A stretch of DNA of 64,000 bases from Paenisporosarcina cavernae. Its GTDB lineage: Bacteria > Bacillota > Bacilli > Bacillales_A > Planococcaceae. Within the stretch, counting starts at the first letter, position 1; each line of letters opens with the position of its first letter. Location: positions 2,166,001-2,230,000 of the forward strand of contig NZ_CP032418.1 of NCBI RefSeq assembly GCF_003595195.1, written 5' to 3'. The notes beneath the pieces were generated by a model. The model searched no databases, had not been told where the DNA came from, and saw only the letters and a program-made list of their open reading frames with translations. Of the stretch, positions 1-9,079 are shown one piece after another. A program made the position numbers and the translations under genes.

Positions 1-722
1 GGTTTCATTTCAAACGGCATTGTTTCCTTCACATAATTGGATGCTGGCAACCCATACATAGCAATACCATAGCGGACACCTTGAAAAATCGCATTCTTTT
101 TTGTGATGCTCGCTGCACTGTTACTCGCATGGATGAACGGGACAGGCGTTGGAAAGAGACGCAACATGTATTGAAACGTCTCTAATTGTTGATCAAACTT
201 TTGCGTGTCTTCTTCATCCGCTGTCGCAAAGTGAGTGTAAACACCTTCCACTTGAATGGTAGGTCGCCTTTTAAGTACTTGAAGAATCTCGGTCAACTCT
301 AACTCTGAACGAATTCCTAAACGTCCCATTCCTGTGTCTATTTTCAAATGGATCCGAAGGGGTTTTACCAACTCTTGGACTTCGTTGATCCACTCCGCTT
401 GAAAGACCGTTAAGATAATATTTTGTTGTGCAGCAATGTTGGCAAATGAAACAGGTGATGCGCCGAGGACAAGAATGTCTGCTTGAAAGCCAAGATTTCT
501 AAGTTCAATTGCTTCATCTGGCGTTGCAACTGCCAACATGGTAGCACCTGCCGCTAGTGCAGCTTTGCTGACAGCCTCCACGCCATGCCCATATGCATCT
601 GCTTTTACAACTGCGATGATGTTGGTTTCATCTGGAAGAACCTTTCGCAAGGACACGATATTGTGCGTAATTGCTTTTAGATCAATTTGTGCATAAGTTG
701 GTCGGTATGTTGGTAGTATCAT
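1..722 (-). CDS. alr: alanine racemase, 3' end cut by window edge
   Basis: PLP-dependent enzyme that interconverts L- and D-alanine, supplying D-Ala to Ddl and MurF, both encoded further along this window. About 240 N-terminal codons are visible; the gene runs off the left edge. The PLP lysine is residue 40 in VVKADAYGHG, and the TGMGRLG and HFATAD segments of the TIM-barrel N-domain are present. The ATG at 722 is preceded by AAGAAGG. It is the third gene of a minus-strand run acpS, ydcC, alr, the same order as in B. subtilis, where the ndoAI-ndoA antitoxin/toxin pair follows (outside this window). Confidence 0.96.
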   Translation of the reverse strand, partial: MILPTYRPTYAQIDLKAITHNIVSLRKVLPDETNIIAVVKADAYGHGVEAVSKAALAAGATMLAVATPDEAIELRNLGFQADILVLGASPVSFANIAAQQNIILTVFQAEWINEVQELVKPLRIHLKIDTGMGRLGIRSELELTEILQVLKRRPTIQVEGVYTHFATADEEDTQKFDQQLETFQYMLRLFPTPVPFIHASNSAASITKKNAIFQGVRYGIAMYGLPASNYVKETMPFEMK

Positions 723-746
723 GGTGAACCTTCTTTGTCGAATAGA

Positions 747-1757
747 TTATTTTACTGTTTCTGGCTGTAATGAAGCCGCTACAGCAATCATTTCTTCTTG
801 AGTCATGGAATTAGATGCTAGGAAAAAGTGCATTCCATCATGCTCCCATGCCACGGAGTTTTCTGTAATCGCGCCGATTGCAACTCCTAAATCAGCTGGA
901 TCTCCTGCTGCAAAAACTGGTACCACTTCCGCAGTTTCGATCGGTTGACTTGATTGAATAATAGTGAAGGAACGATCTCCGCCATAGGTCAAAATAATTC
1001 GATCGCCTGCGTCACTTTTAACGACTTTCTCATCTAGCTTCGTCACGCCTTCCCAACTCATCGTTGGATAATGTGTTTTTAGTTCTGGCACTTCCATATC
1101 CGCGCTTACAGCTTTTTCTTCATCTGTGCTCTGTTCCATATTAACATCAAAGTCACTTGCGGCACGTGTTTTACCTAACGTAATTTTTTCGAACGTCAAA
1201 ATAATTTGTTCTTTTTTGTCTTGATCAAATAACAACACTTTTGTCGGTAGCAATGTTTTTTTACTAACAATAATATCTTGTGAAGGTAATAGTTCCTTTT
1301 GATTGTTGCGTGTCGCTGTGTGGAAAATATACGATTTTTTTGTTTCTTCCATTTTAACTGACTTGTCTGCTGCCAAGTCGCCAGCAAGTGACCCGATTAA
1401 ATATGCTTGGCTATTTTTTTGCGGCCAATCACTTTTAAATTTGTACGTTTTCCCGAGCGTTGGGGAAGAAACAAATACACCGTCTTTATTGCGGGTAATT
1501 GTTTGCATCATTTCTTCCTCATTTTGTGTCACATTTACTCGGAAAAAGTCAGGTTTTGTGTGCCAAACATCTACGTCGTACACTCTTGCCTCCGTACCAG
1601 TTCTTATTTCCATTTTAGCTTTCGCATCATACCCTTTGGTGTCTACCCACTTCTCTGTCACTTTTTCAAGCACTTCTTCCGGGGAGTCTTTTCCACAACC
1701 ACTAAGTAAAGAGCCTAACAGAACTAGCACGGCACCCCATGCCCATCTCTTTTTCAC
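747..1757 (-). CDS. ydcC: outer-surface lipoprotein of the YdcC (LolA-like) family
   Basis: Membrane-anchored lipoprotein of about 336 residues. The N-terminus is a lipoprotein signal peptide, with lipobox LLSGC placing the lipidated cysteine near residue 21. The rest resembles the LolA/DUF4367-type beta-sheet lipoproteins encoded next to alr in Bacillus. An in-frame ATG lies at 1775, but the GTG at 1757 has AAAGGA seven bases upstream and gives the usual start of a short charged head followed by the hydrophobic stretch, so I prefer it. In B. subtilis the equivalent gene belongs to the mother-cell sporulation regulon; nothing here shows that directly. Confidence 0.85.
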   Translation of the reverse strand: MKKRWAWGAVLVLLGSLLSGCGKDSPEEVLEKVTEKWVDTKGYDAKAKMEIRTGTEARVYDVDVWHTKPDFFRVNVTQNEEEMMQTITRNKDGVFVSSPTLGKTYKFKSDWPQKNSQAYLIGSLAGDLAADKSVKMEETKKSYIFHTATRNNQKELLPSQDIIVSKKTLLPTKVLLFDQDKKEQIILTFEKITLGKTRAASDFDVNMEQSTDEEKAVSADMEVPELKTHYPTMSWEGVTKLDEKVVKSDAGDRIILTYGGDRSFTIIQSSQPIETAEVVPVFAAGDPADLGVAIGAITENSVAWEHDGMHFFLASNSMTQEEMIAVAASLQPETVK

Positions 1758-1809
1758 GCTGTCATCCTTTCCCATTTCGTATTATTACGTTATGAGAATT
1801 GTCCGCGCT

Positions 1810-2163
1810 TTATTCAACAAGAATAACTTGTGCCGCTGCAAATTCTTTCGAGTGGGTTATCGAGACAAACCCATTCACCTTCTTTTTCTTCACGACAAGG
1901 AATGGTTTGCCAGTTGCTTCTTTTTGTATCTCGATGTCTTGGAATGAATACTCAATCCCTATTCCCGTTCCTACTGCTTTTACAAATGCCTCTTTCGCAG
2001 CGAAACGACCTGCCAGAAATTCTACTTTCCGGCTATCCGAAAAATCTTTCCACATTTCCTGCTCTGCACCCGTCAATATACGGCGATAAAATTTATCCGA
2101 TTTTAGAAGAAGTTCTCTAATTCTTGGGATTTCTACAATATCTAGTCCAATACCTGTAATCAT
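1810..2163 (-). CDS. acpS: holo-[acyl-carrier-protein] synthase
   Basis: Transfers the 4'-phosphopantetheine arm of CoA to the serine of acyl carrier protein, a cytoplasmic step essential for fatty acid synthesis. The 117-residue protein has the family length. It starts with GIGLDIVEIPRI, which holds the metal-binding Asp8, and has the second motif FAAKEAFVKA around residue 55. ATG start. First gene of acpS-ydcC-alr and divergent from the rhomboid gene, with only 67 bases between them that must hold both promoters. Confidence 0.96.
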   Translation of the reverse strand: MITGIGLDIVEIPRIRELLLKSDKFYRRILTGAEQEMWKDFSDSRKVEFLAGRFAAKEAFVKAVGTGIGIEYSFQDIEIQKEATGKPFLVVKKKKVNGFVSITHSKEFAAAQVILVE

Positions 2164-2230
2164 ACATACTCTCCTTTTACGTCCCTCTCATTTCCATGTA
2201 TAATTCAAGACAGACTAAAGAGGTGACAAA

Positions 2231-2857
2231 ATGTTTATTCGCAATGAAAAATTCAAAGAATATCTTGCAAAATACCCTGTTGTATCTGGTTTAATTGCAC
2301 TGAATATTATCGTACATATACTCGCTAGTTTCCGATTTGGAGAATTTTCACTCTTCCAATGGGGCGTTGGTGCTAATTATTTAATCGGAGATGGAGAATG
2401 GTGGCGACTGATCACGCCAATGTTTTTACATGCAGGTTTTTTACATTTACTATTTAATATGTTCTCACTATATCTTTTTGGACCTGAGTTGGAAAGGTTA
2501 ACGGGAAAAGTACGATTTTTAACCATCTATTTCCTTGCTGGACTATTCGGTACAATTCTCACTTACTTGCTACAAGATGCAAATTACGTGCATGTAGGTG
2601 CAAGTGGGGCAATCTTCGGTATATTCGGCGCATTTGGAGCTTTGGTATATTACACCCGCAAAGCATTTCCAGGACTCCGTCAAATTATTTTACCGATTAT
2701 CGTGATTAGTGTGATTATGACATTCCTGCAACCCAATGTGAATGCGACTGCACATATCACCGGTCTTGTCGTCGGGTTTTTAATCGGTTTAAGCTTTTTC
2801 CATCCTAAACGTATTGTTAGTTGGAAAAAAAAATCACCGATTCGACGTGTGAAGTAA
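2231..2857 (+). CDS. ydcA: rhomboid family intramembrane serine protease
   Basis: Six-helix polytopic membrane protease of 208 residues with no extra cytoplasmic domain. The catalytic serine lies in the GASG motif around residue 132, and the partner histidine is in NATAHITG of the last helix. WWRLITPMFLHAGFLHLLFNM matches the conserved L1 loop and helix 2 (WRxxTxxFxHxxxxHxxxNm). AGAGGTGA precedes the ATG. The position between ydbT and acpS matches B. subtilis ydcA. Substrate unknown. Confidence 0.93.
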   Translation: MFIRNEKFKEYLAKYPVVSGLIALNIIVHILASFRFGEFSLFQWGVGANYLIGDGEWWRLITPMFLHAGFLHLLFNMFSLYLFGPELERLTGKVRFLTIYFLAGLFGTILTYLLQDANYVHVGASGAIFGIFGAFGALVYYTRKAFPGLRQIILPIIVISVIMTFLQPNVNATAHITGLVVGFLIGLSFFHPKRIVSWKKKSPIRRVK

Positions 2858-2888
2858 GGCGAATACAGGAGATATTCTAGAAAAACTC

Positions 2889-2926
2889 AAAAGCGGTTAC
2901 GAGCCATCACTCGTAACCGCTTTTTT
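2889..2926. terminator. bidirectional intrinsic terminator
   Basis: AGCGGTTACGAG and CTCGTAACCGCT form a 12-bp stem followed by six T on plus; the minus strand reads a weaker T run. It serves the convergent rhomboid and ydbT genes. Confidence 0.9.
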
Positions 2927-4394
2927 ATGGTCGAAACCAGTTCATGATCGAAACGACTTGCTTTTCTTCCATGTACGGAAGCTTTACCTTAGTACCTAAT
3001 ACACTCGATTTAATCGTTGTTTTAATTGAGGCAAGCGATTTTCGCCTTGCAAAAATACTTTGAGAAAGCTCCATCGATTGTACCCTTCTTTTTTCAATTA
3101 AAAACGTGCGTAAACTAATCCCTCTCGTTCTCATCGCTACAACTTTATTGTTTGTCGCAAATGCAGTAGATCGATGTTGCCAAATACCAATTCCCACGAC
3201 AACTGGCAGTAAGAGTAGACTAAATAATCCGTACGGAAAGAAAAAATAGCTGCATGCAGCCACCGCTGGAACCATCCATAGGAAGTCTAGCCGAAAGAAA
3301 AAGGCACGAGCTCGTGTTGGGGAGTGCTCCCACTCTTTAGGCCATTCATATGTCGGAAACAGTTCCGGAAGTAAGCGTTTCGCTTTTTCTGTTTTGATGA
3401 GTGGAAACAATTTTACTTTGGCTTCCTCTTCTTTCAACCCGCCTCCTGCACTTTCAATCATCACGGTACAGTAGCCAAATAATTGACGTAACGGATTTTC
3501 ATGAAGCTGAATTCCTTGCACACGTTCAAAAGGTACAGCTACTTTTTTCTTTTCAAGTAATCCTCGAGAAATAGTAAGTTGATGGTCGCTTCGCCAAATA
3601 GTGAATTGATGGAAATTAATGAGTGTCAGTAGAACGGAAAGCAACCATCCAATGAGAAGCACGATAAATACGATCGTGATGACAATAATCGCGCCAAAAT
3701 GTAGAAACGCTACTAGTTCACTATAAATTGCTTCATACGGTATAAGTTCCGAGAACTGCGACAGAAAGACGGCTATACCTGAAAAGACTACGCCAATTCC
3801 TCCTGATGTGGTAGCTAAGAGAAGTAAATCCTTAGTAGCCATCTGGTAAAACGGCTTACGCTTCTCTTCATTCTCCAAAGTCTCATCTGTTCCGTGGAAA
3901 GTCACCTGCTTTTTTCCTTGTTTCGCGTCTTCAATATAACGTTCAAGCGCTTCCGCGTCTTGCAAGGTGATGGCGGTCAATTCCGCTTCTGATTTGTCCA
4001 TGATATTCGAGCTTGCTGTTTCGATTTTCACTTTGATGAGTTTAAGCGGTCTATGTAAGATTCCTTCTGTAAAAGTTAGACTTTGGATGCGTTCAAATGG
4101 AATGGTACGGTTTTTTTTCACGAATAGTCCGTATTGCATGTGTAGTTCATCTTCGTCCACCCAGTACATGAAGCGTTTCCATTTGATGACTCCAGATATT
4201 CCGACAAATAGTAGCGCTGCTAATCCAATGAGTGCAGGAATTCTGTCCCACCAACTACCTTGTGTAAACGCATCGAGGTTAAATCCGTTGGCGATGAACA
4301 AAAAGAGAAATGGCAGCAGAAGCTCCTTCAAGCCTTTTAGGAAATTGAGTACCGCTGAGACGGGATGCAATTTGTAGCGTTCATTAGAGATCAT
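2925..4394 (-). CDS. ydbT: bacterial PH-domain membrane protein YdbT
   Basis: Membrane protein of 489 residues with three bPH2 (YdbS-like) domains alternating with paired hydrophobic segments, near residues 20-70, 185-260 and 370-410. The recurring phrase FERIQSL / FERVQGIQLHENPLRQLFG marks the PH domains. The track start is a TTG at 4400; the ATG two codons later (4394) is better spaced from AGGGTG, so I use it. It overlaps the end of ydbS by 11 bases, indicating translational coupling. Function is unproven; in B. subtilis the YdbS-YdbT pair is linked to resistance to the LCI-type bacteriocin amylocyclicin. Confidence 0.88.
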   Translation of the reverse strand: MISNERYKLHPVSAVLNFLKGLKELLLPFLFLFIANGFNLDAFTQGSWWDRIPALIGLAALLFVGISGVIKWKRFMYWVDEDELHMQYGLFVKKNRTIPFERIQSLTFTEGILHRPLKLIKVKIETASSNIMDKSEAELTAITLQDAEALERYIEDAKQGKKQVTFHGTDETLENEEKRKPFYQMATKDLLLLATTSGGIGVVFSGIAVFLSQFSELIPYEAIYSELVAFLHFGAIIVITIVFIVLLIGWLLSVLLTLINFHQFTIWRSDHQLTISRGLLEKKKVAVPFERVQGIQLHENPLRQLFGYCTVMIESAGGGLKEEEAKVKLFPLIKTEKAKRLLPELFPTYEWPKEWEHSPTRARAFFFRLDFLWMVPAVAACSYFFFPYGLFSLLLLPVVVGIGIWQHRSTAFATNNKVVAMRTRGISLRTFLIEKRRVQSMELSQSIFARRKSLASIKTTIKSSVLGTKVKLPYMEEKQVVSIMNWFRP

Positions 4395-4863
4395 CTTCAA
4401 TCACCCTCGCTAATATCGAAATTCGTTGTCGGAGCTCATTTGCTTCCTCTGTCACTAGCATGGGAATGGAGTGATCGGTTGCGGCAGTCGAAATTGAGAT
4501 GCTCGCCAAATTGTACAGGCGTAAAATTGGTCCTTGTTCGATATCGACATGTTGCACACGCACCATCGGAACGAGGGTACGTTTCATGACAAATAATCCA
4601 TGTTGTACTTCGATTTCTTGGTCACGTACTTCGTACCGCCATCTGCTGTAACGAATTTTCGGGAATAAATAGACAACGAAATATGCAAGTAAAAGAACTA
4701 CAGCCGCTAACACTGCGTATATCCAAAACTCACCTTTCAAAAAATACGTTAACACCATGCCCCCTGCTGCCAATAATGCGGCGATGGCCACTTGGATAGC
4801 TCCGTAAATTCTCCATACATGCAGACTTTTCGGGGATAAATGATTACTCGGTTCATTTTTCAT
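4384..4863 (-). CDS. ydbS: bacterial PH-domain membrane protein YdbS
   Basis: Small membrane protein of 159 residues: two hydrophobic helices near residues 20-65 and one bPH2 domain (VRVQHVDIEQGPILRLYNLASI). An upstream in-frame ATG would add 33 residues without similarity to the family; the ATG at 4863 gives the standard YdbS length. It is the first gene of ydbS-ydbT. Its ribosome binding site is weak (GGTG). The 5' side abuts the short-period repeat block that follows cshA. Confidence 0.88.
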   Translation of the reverse strand: MKNEPSNHLSPKSLHVWRIYGAIQVAIAALLAAGGMVLTYFLKGEFWIYAVLAAVVLLLAYFVVYLFPKIRYSRWRYEVRDQEIEVQHGLFVMKRTLVPMVRVQHVDIEQGPILRLYNLASISISTAATDHSIPMLVTEEANELRQRISILARVIEDDL

Positions 4864-4970
4864 GTTCCACACCAACTTTCTACTATCTATACGATTCAGT
4901 TTACAAGTAGTTTCATGGAATTGGAACAACTGGAGAGAAATCGTGGATTTGTGAGGAGACATCGTAGGAG

Positions 4971-5125
4971 TGTCGGGAATAAATTAGATGGTTGGTGAAA
5001 TTAGGAAAATGTCTCAGGAATTATCGATTTTGTCTCGGAAAGTGGGTGAAATGTCCCCGGAATCGATGATTTTGTCCTAGGAATGGACTTGAATGGCTCG
5101 GAAATCAACTATTTTGTATTGGGAA
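4971..5125. repeat. 21-bp-period intergenic repeat, TGTC..GGAA type
   Basis: Degenerate units TGTCTCAGGAA, TGTCTCGGAA, TGTCCCCGGAA, TGTCCTAGGAA, TGGCTCGGAAA and TGTATTGGGAAA start at 5010, 5031, 5052, 5073, 5094 and 5115, exactly 21 bp apart although the sequence between cores varies. One more TGTCGGGAA lies at 4971. The block fills the 330-base gap between the cshA terminator and ydbS; no gene is seen in it. Confidence 0.8.
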
Positions 5126-5153
5126 ACATTTTGCTTCGCTAGTTTTCAGTAAT

Positions 5154-5186
5154 AAAAAAAGCACCTCTCCGAAGAGAAGTGCTTTC
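5154..5186 (-). terminator. intrinsic terminator of cshA
   Basis: On minus, AAAGCACTTCTC-TTCG-GAGAGGTGCTTT is a long stem with a tetraloop followed by seven T. Confidence 0.92.
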
Positions 5187-5193
5187 GATTAAA

Positions 5194-6753
5194 TTAAGAG
5201 TCTTTGCGTGAAGTTGTGCGTGGACGTCCACCGCGTGAACCACCATCGCGTGATGCTCCATCACGAGATCCGCCACCGTCACGACGGAATCCGTCACGGC
5301 TACCACTTGCACTACCGCTACGACGAGAGCCATTGCGGTCAAATCCGCGTCCGCCGCCACTGCTGCGACCTCCGCTACGATTACCTTTGTATCCGCCGCC
5401 TGAACGACCACCGCTGCGACCATCACGACGCATAGGAAGTGGACGCTCTTCAGTGATAGAAACCGGTGTTTCATCTGGCTCACGAGTCATCGATTTGATT
5501 GCAGCTGCAATTACATCGATTGCTTCGTGTTTTTCAAGTAATTCTTCTGCGAATGTACGATAATCACCTAAGTTGTTTTTCGCAACCATTTCGTTCAACG
5601 TGTCTACTGCTAGACGTTGTTGTCCAACTAGTGCTTCATCCGTTGTTGGTGGACGTAGTGGTGACATGCGTTTTTTCGTTGTATCTTCAACAATTCGTAA
5701 ATAGCCCATTTCACGAGGTGTTACGAATGTTACTGCGACACCGCTTTTACCAGCACGGCCAGTACGACCGATACGGTGAACATAGCTTTCTGGATCTTGT
5801 GGAATATCGTAGTTGTATACGTGTGTAACTCCCGAGATATCTAATCCACGTGCTGCTACGTCTGTAGCGACTAAAATGTCGATTTTATTCGACTTAAACT
5901 GTTTTAAAACAGACATACGCTTCGCTTGCGATAAATCTCCGTGAATTCCCTCTGCAATGTATCCACGAATACTTAATGCGTGAGACAACTCATCCACGCG
6001 ACGTTTTGTACGACCGAAAACAATTGCAAGTTCTGGTTGGTGAACGTTAATAATACGAGATAACACGTCGAATTTTTCACGTTCATGAGCTTTCACGTAG
6101 AACTGTTCAATGTTTTCTACTGTCATTTCTTTTGATTTAATTTTTACTTCTTCCGGGTTTTTCATGAAGTTTTCAGCAATTTTACGAATTGGTGCAGGCA
6201 TTGTTGCTGAGAATAAAAGTGTTTGACGATCAGAAGGAACGTTTTCAAGGATTGTATTGATATCTTCAATGAATCCCATATTTAACATTTCATCTGCTTC
6301 ATCTAAAACAAGTGTATTTACATTTTCTAGTTTTAACGTACGACGGTTAATATGGTCTAGAATACGACCTGGCGTACCAACAATAATTTGCGGCTTGTTT
6401 TTAAGCGCACGAATTTGACGGCTAATATCTTGTCCACCATAAACGGAAAGAATTTTCACACGTTTGTCATATCCAATTTTATAAAGTTCTTCTGATACTT
6501 GGATTGCGAGTTCGCGAGTAGGTGCGATGATTAGTCCTTGGATGGCAGGGTTTTTCGGGTCGATTTTTTCAATTAAAGGAATACCAAATGCGGCTGTTTT
6601 ACCAGTACCAGTTTGTGCTTGGCCGATAATGTCTTTGCCTTCCATTGCAAATGTAATTGTTCCTTCTTGAATTGGGGTTGCTTCTTCAAATCCCATACGA
6701 TTGACGGATTTAAGTGTAGAAGCGCTAATGTTTAGTTCTGAAAAGTTTGTCAA
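5194..6753 (-). CDS. cshA: DEAD-box ATP-dependent RNA helicase CshA
   Basis: Cytoplasmic RNA helicase of 519 residues, implicated in cold adaptation, ribosome assembly and mRNA turnover through the degradosome in Bacillus. Motifs in order: Q motif (FEEATPIQ), I (AQTGTGKT), Ia (PTRELAIQ), II (LDEADEML), III (SATMP), VI ([10 protein letters not shown]). The C-terminal ~90 residues are a low-complexity RGG/RSGG/RDGG tail, usual for RNA binding. An in-frame TTG at 6786 gives 11 extra residues, but the TTG at 6753 has AAGGAG nine bases upstream and yields the canonical start. The transcript leader contains a possible terminator (see 6875). Confidence 0.95.
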   Translation of the reverse strand: MTNFSELNISASTLKSVNRMGFEEATPIQEGTITFAMEGKDIIGQAQTGTGKTAAFGIPLIEKIDPKNPAIQGLIIAPTRELAIQVSEELYKIGYDKRVKILSVYGGQDISRQIRALKNKPQIIVGTPGRILDHINRRTLKLENVNTLVLDEADEMLNMGFIEDINTILENVPSDRQTLLFSATMPAPIRKIAENFMKNPEEVKIKSKEMTVENIEQFYVKAHEREKFDVLSRIINVHQPELAIVFGRTKRRVDELSHALSIRGYIAEGIHGDLSQAKRMSVLKQFKSNKIDILVATDVAARGLDISGVTHVYNYDIPQDPESYVHRIGRTGRAGKSGVAVTFVTPREMGYLRIVEDTTKKRMSPLRPPTTDEALVGQQRLAVDTLNEMVAKNNLGDYRTFAEELLEKHEAIDVIAAAIKSMTREPDETPVSITEERPLPMRRDGRSGGRSGGGYKGNRSGGRSSGGGRGFDRNGSRRSGSASGSRDGFRRDGGGSRDGASRDGGSRGGRPRTTSRKDS

Positions 6754-6874
6754 AATTTCAGTCTCCTTTATGATTTCATTTGACAAATGGTTACATTTTC
6801 AGAGGGGACTTAAATTTAAAGGAAAGCCCGGTGTCTTTCCGAGCGGTTCAATAAAGTAGTAAGTGGGTTGGTCC

Positions 6875-6906
6875 AAAAAAAAGAACTCTTCGCTAAAACG
6901 GAAGAG
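6875..6906 (-). terminator. terminator between the esterase gene and cshA; possible attenuator
   Basis: On minus, CTCTTCCG-TTTTAG-CGAAGAG is followed by TTC and a run of eight T. It may end the upstream esterase transcript. A promoter-like sequence lies 5' of it, so it could instead be an attenuator in the cshA leader. Confidence 0.7.
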
Positions 6907-6938
6907 ACTTTACACAAAATGTATCCATTGCTCTAGTT

Positions 6939-6967
6939 AGTTTAACACGTCCCACAGTGTGTTGCAA
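6939..6967 (-). promoter_or_regulatory. candidate SigA promoter upstream of cshA
   Basis: On minus, TTGCAA (6962-6967), 17 bases, TAAACT (6939-6944). A transcript from here would cross the hairpin at 6875 before reaching the cshA start some 180 bases on. Inferred by eye. Confidence 0.5.
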
Positions 6968-6990
6968 CGAATCTGCTACAGTCGTAATAG

Positions 6991-7686
6991 TCAGTTTTCT
7001 TTTTCCAAAAAGCTGAAAACGCTTGCAAACCAGTCTTCGCAGTCATCGCTATAACAGATGTGGTGCTTGCCAGTTTCGGAGAAGATGAGCTTCTTTTCCG
7101 TCGATCCTAACTGCTCGAACAAGTAATGTGCCGAAGTAAACGGTACAATTCCATCTAGTTTCCCTTGCACGATACAAACGGGTGGATTAATTTGTGCATA
7201 ATATGGTCGCACGAGTTTCGCTACTCGGAGAAATTGCATCGTCGCACGGAGTGGAGTATTTGCCCACTTATATCGATATTGCTTTAACAACGAACTCTCT
7301 CTTACTTTCCCATGAAAAACGTCTTTGGCCACTTCTTTCATATCTTGTGCCATTTGCGCGGGAGATATGTATTTTGCTGCTGCGCTTAATAAAACAAGTT
7401 TATGGACCGGATAACGCATTGCTAAATACAGCGCAATGAGTCCGCCCATGGAAAAGCCTACTACAATTACTCGATCCACATCACGGCTAAGATTTCGGTA
7501 TGCCGTTTCCGCTTCCATTAACCAATTTTCCGCATTCCAATTTTTTAATTGAAGAGTGGAGCCGTGACCAGGTAACGTTGGCACTGCAATCGTCCAATCG
7601 GTTTTTTCGCGCAAGTAATGTGCGAAAGGCAACACTTCGTATGGTCCACCAGTAAATCCATGAATGCACAAGACACCTGTCGTCAC
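6991..7686 (-). CDS. alpha/beta hydrolase (carboxylesterase / monoacylglycerol lipase type)
   Basis: Cytoplasmic serine esterase of 231 residues. The nucleophile is in GFSMGG near residue 80, the oxyanion loop in CIHGFTGGPYE at the N-terminus, the acid in GKLDGIVP, and the histidine in TGKHH near the C-terminus. GTG start at 7686 behind AAGGAGG. It follows murF by 15 bases and is probably cotranscribed with ddl-murF. Resembles the Est30/YvaK carboxylesterase family; the substrate cannot be read from sequence. Confidence 0.9.
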   Translation of the reverse strand: MTTGVLCIHGFTGGPYEVLPFAHYLREKTDWTIAVPTLPGHGSTLQLKNWNAENWLMEAETAYRNLSRDVDRVIVVGFSMGGLIALYLAMRYPVHKLVLLSAAAKYISPAQMAQDMKEVAKDVFHGKVRESSLLKQYRYKWANTPLRATMQFLRVAKLVRPYYAQINPPVCIVQGKLDGIVPFTSAHYLFEQLGSTEKKLIFSETGKHHICYSDDCEDWFASVFSFLEKEN

Positions 7687-7701
7687 GACTCTCCCTCCTT
7701 T

Positions 7702-9069
7702 TTATGCTTCAATTTGTTCGATGATTTCTTCTAATGCCATTCCTCGAGAACCTTTAAAAATGACCATCGATTGATCAGAAGTTTCTTCTTTTAAAATTTT
7801 CGCCATTGCCTTTTTGTCTTCTTCAAACCATCTCACACGTTCCCCGAAAGTAGGCGCTAACTTGGTGAATAAATGCTTCATACGTGGTCCTAGTAAAAGC
7901 ACTTGGTCAATCGTCTCGGGTGCAATAGAAGATGCTAATTCACCATGAAAAGCCGTTTCATCTTCCCCAAGTTCTAACATATCCCCTAGTACTAGCCATT
8001 TTTCATTCCGTAAATTCGAACTAGCAACAAAGTCGATTGCTGCTTTCATGGAAGTAGGAGCCGCGTTATACGCGTCATTGATAAATAGAGCACCTGTGGA
8101 AGAAATCATCGGTTGCATACGCATATCCGTTAAAGAAACATTTAAAAACCCTCTCGCAATCTGGTCGGCAGTTAACCCAAGTTTGTCGGCAATTGCGACG
8201 GCGAATAAAGCATTTTTCACTTGGTGTTTTCCGTAAACGGGCAATTGAAAGGTTCCTTCTACTAATCCCGATACGTGAAATTCACTTCCACGATCGGTTG
8301 CAACAATGGAGGTCGGATAGAGTGTATTTGTTGCGTCATAGCCGATTGCAAGAGTAGGGTTCGTCAAAAACGAATCCACAAACGGTTTCAATAACGGTTC
8401 ATCACCGTCGTACAAAAGCGTACCGCTTGGTTGTAAGCCATCTACTATCTCAAATTTCGCTTTCGCTATTCCTTCACGAGAACCTAAGTCTTGCATATGC
8501 GCTTCTCCGATATTCGTGATAGCCACTAAATGTGGTTCCGCCAAATTCGATAAAAAAGAAATTTCGCCGAAATTGCTCATACCCATTTCTAATACAGCCA
8601 CTTCTGTGTGCTTATGCAGACCTAAAATCGTTAAAGGTAATCCTAACTGGTTATTGTAATTCCCAATCGTTTTTTGCACACGAAAATAAGGAGATAGTAC
8701 GCCAGCAACAAAATCCTTTGTGGATGTTTTTCCGTTAGATCCGGTAATCCCAATAAATGTTGCACCATGTTCTGCTCGATATGCTTTAGCCATTTGTTGC
8801 AACGCTTTTTCTGTGTTTTCCACCACAATAATTGGCAAATCAGCAGGTGGTTCACCTTCGTCTGTTTGCCATAAAGCTGCAGAAGCTCCTAATTCAAATG
8901 CTTTTTGGACATATTGATGTCCATTTGTTTTTTCGCCTTTAAACGGGATAAACAAATCACCCGCTTGGAGAGTCAATGTATTGATGGACACTCCTGTCAC
9001 GAGAATATCCTCCGCGAATTGTTGCTTGCTATTCAGCCATTTTGCAACGTGCTGTAAACTTTCTTTCAC
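7702..9069 (-). CDS. murF: UDP-N-acetylmuramoyl-tripeptide--D-alanyl-D-alanine ligase
   Basis: Adds D-Ala-D-Ala to the UDP-MurNAc tripeptide, the last cytoplasmic step of the muropeptide precursor. 455 residues, normal length. N-terminal substrate domain, then the Mur ligase P-loop GITGSNGKTSTK near residue 108, then a C-terminal domain with GDMLELGE. GTG start at 9069 preceded by AGGTGA. Ten bases downstream of ddl, which supplies its dipeptide substrate, so a ddl-murF operon. Confidence 0.97.
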   Translation of the reverse strand: MKESLQHVAKWLNSKQQFAEDILVTGVSINTLTLQAGDLFIPFKGEKTNGHQYVQKAFELGASAALWQTDEGEPPADLPIIVVENTEKALQQMAKAYRAEHGATFIGITGSNGKTSTKDFVAGVLSPYFRVQKTIGNYNNQLGLPLTILGLHKHTEVAVLEMGMSNFGEISFLSNLAEPHLVAITNIGEAHMQDLGSREGIAKAKFEIVDGLQPSGTLLYDGDEPLLKPFVDSFLTNPTLAIGYDATNTLYPTSIVATDRGSEFHVSGLVEGTFQLPVYGKHQVKNALFAVAIADKLGLTADQIARGFLNVSLTDMRMQPMISSTGALFINDAYNAAPTSMKAAIDFVASSNLRNEKWLVLGDMLELGEDETAFHGELASSIAPETIDQVLLLGPRMKHLFTKLAPTFGERVRWFEEDKKAMAKILKEETSDQSMVIFKGSRGMALEEIIEQIEA

Positions 9070-9079
9070 AAATCTTCAC

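Noticed and set aside
1303-1947. 214-codon plus-strand frame opposite ydcC and acpS
   Set aside because: Antisense shadow across two well-supported genes.
5139-5483. Minus-strand frame of Val/Ala-rich sequence inside the end of cshA
   Set aside because: Shadow frame of the glycine/arginine-rich cshA tail.
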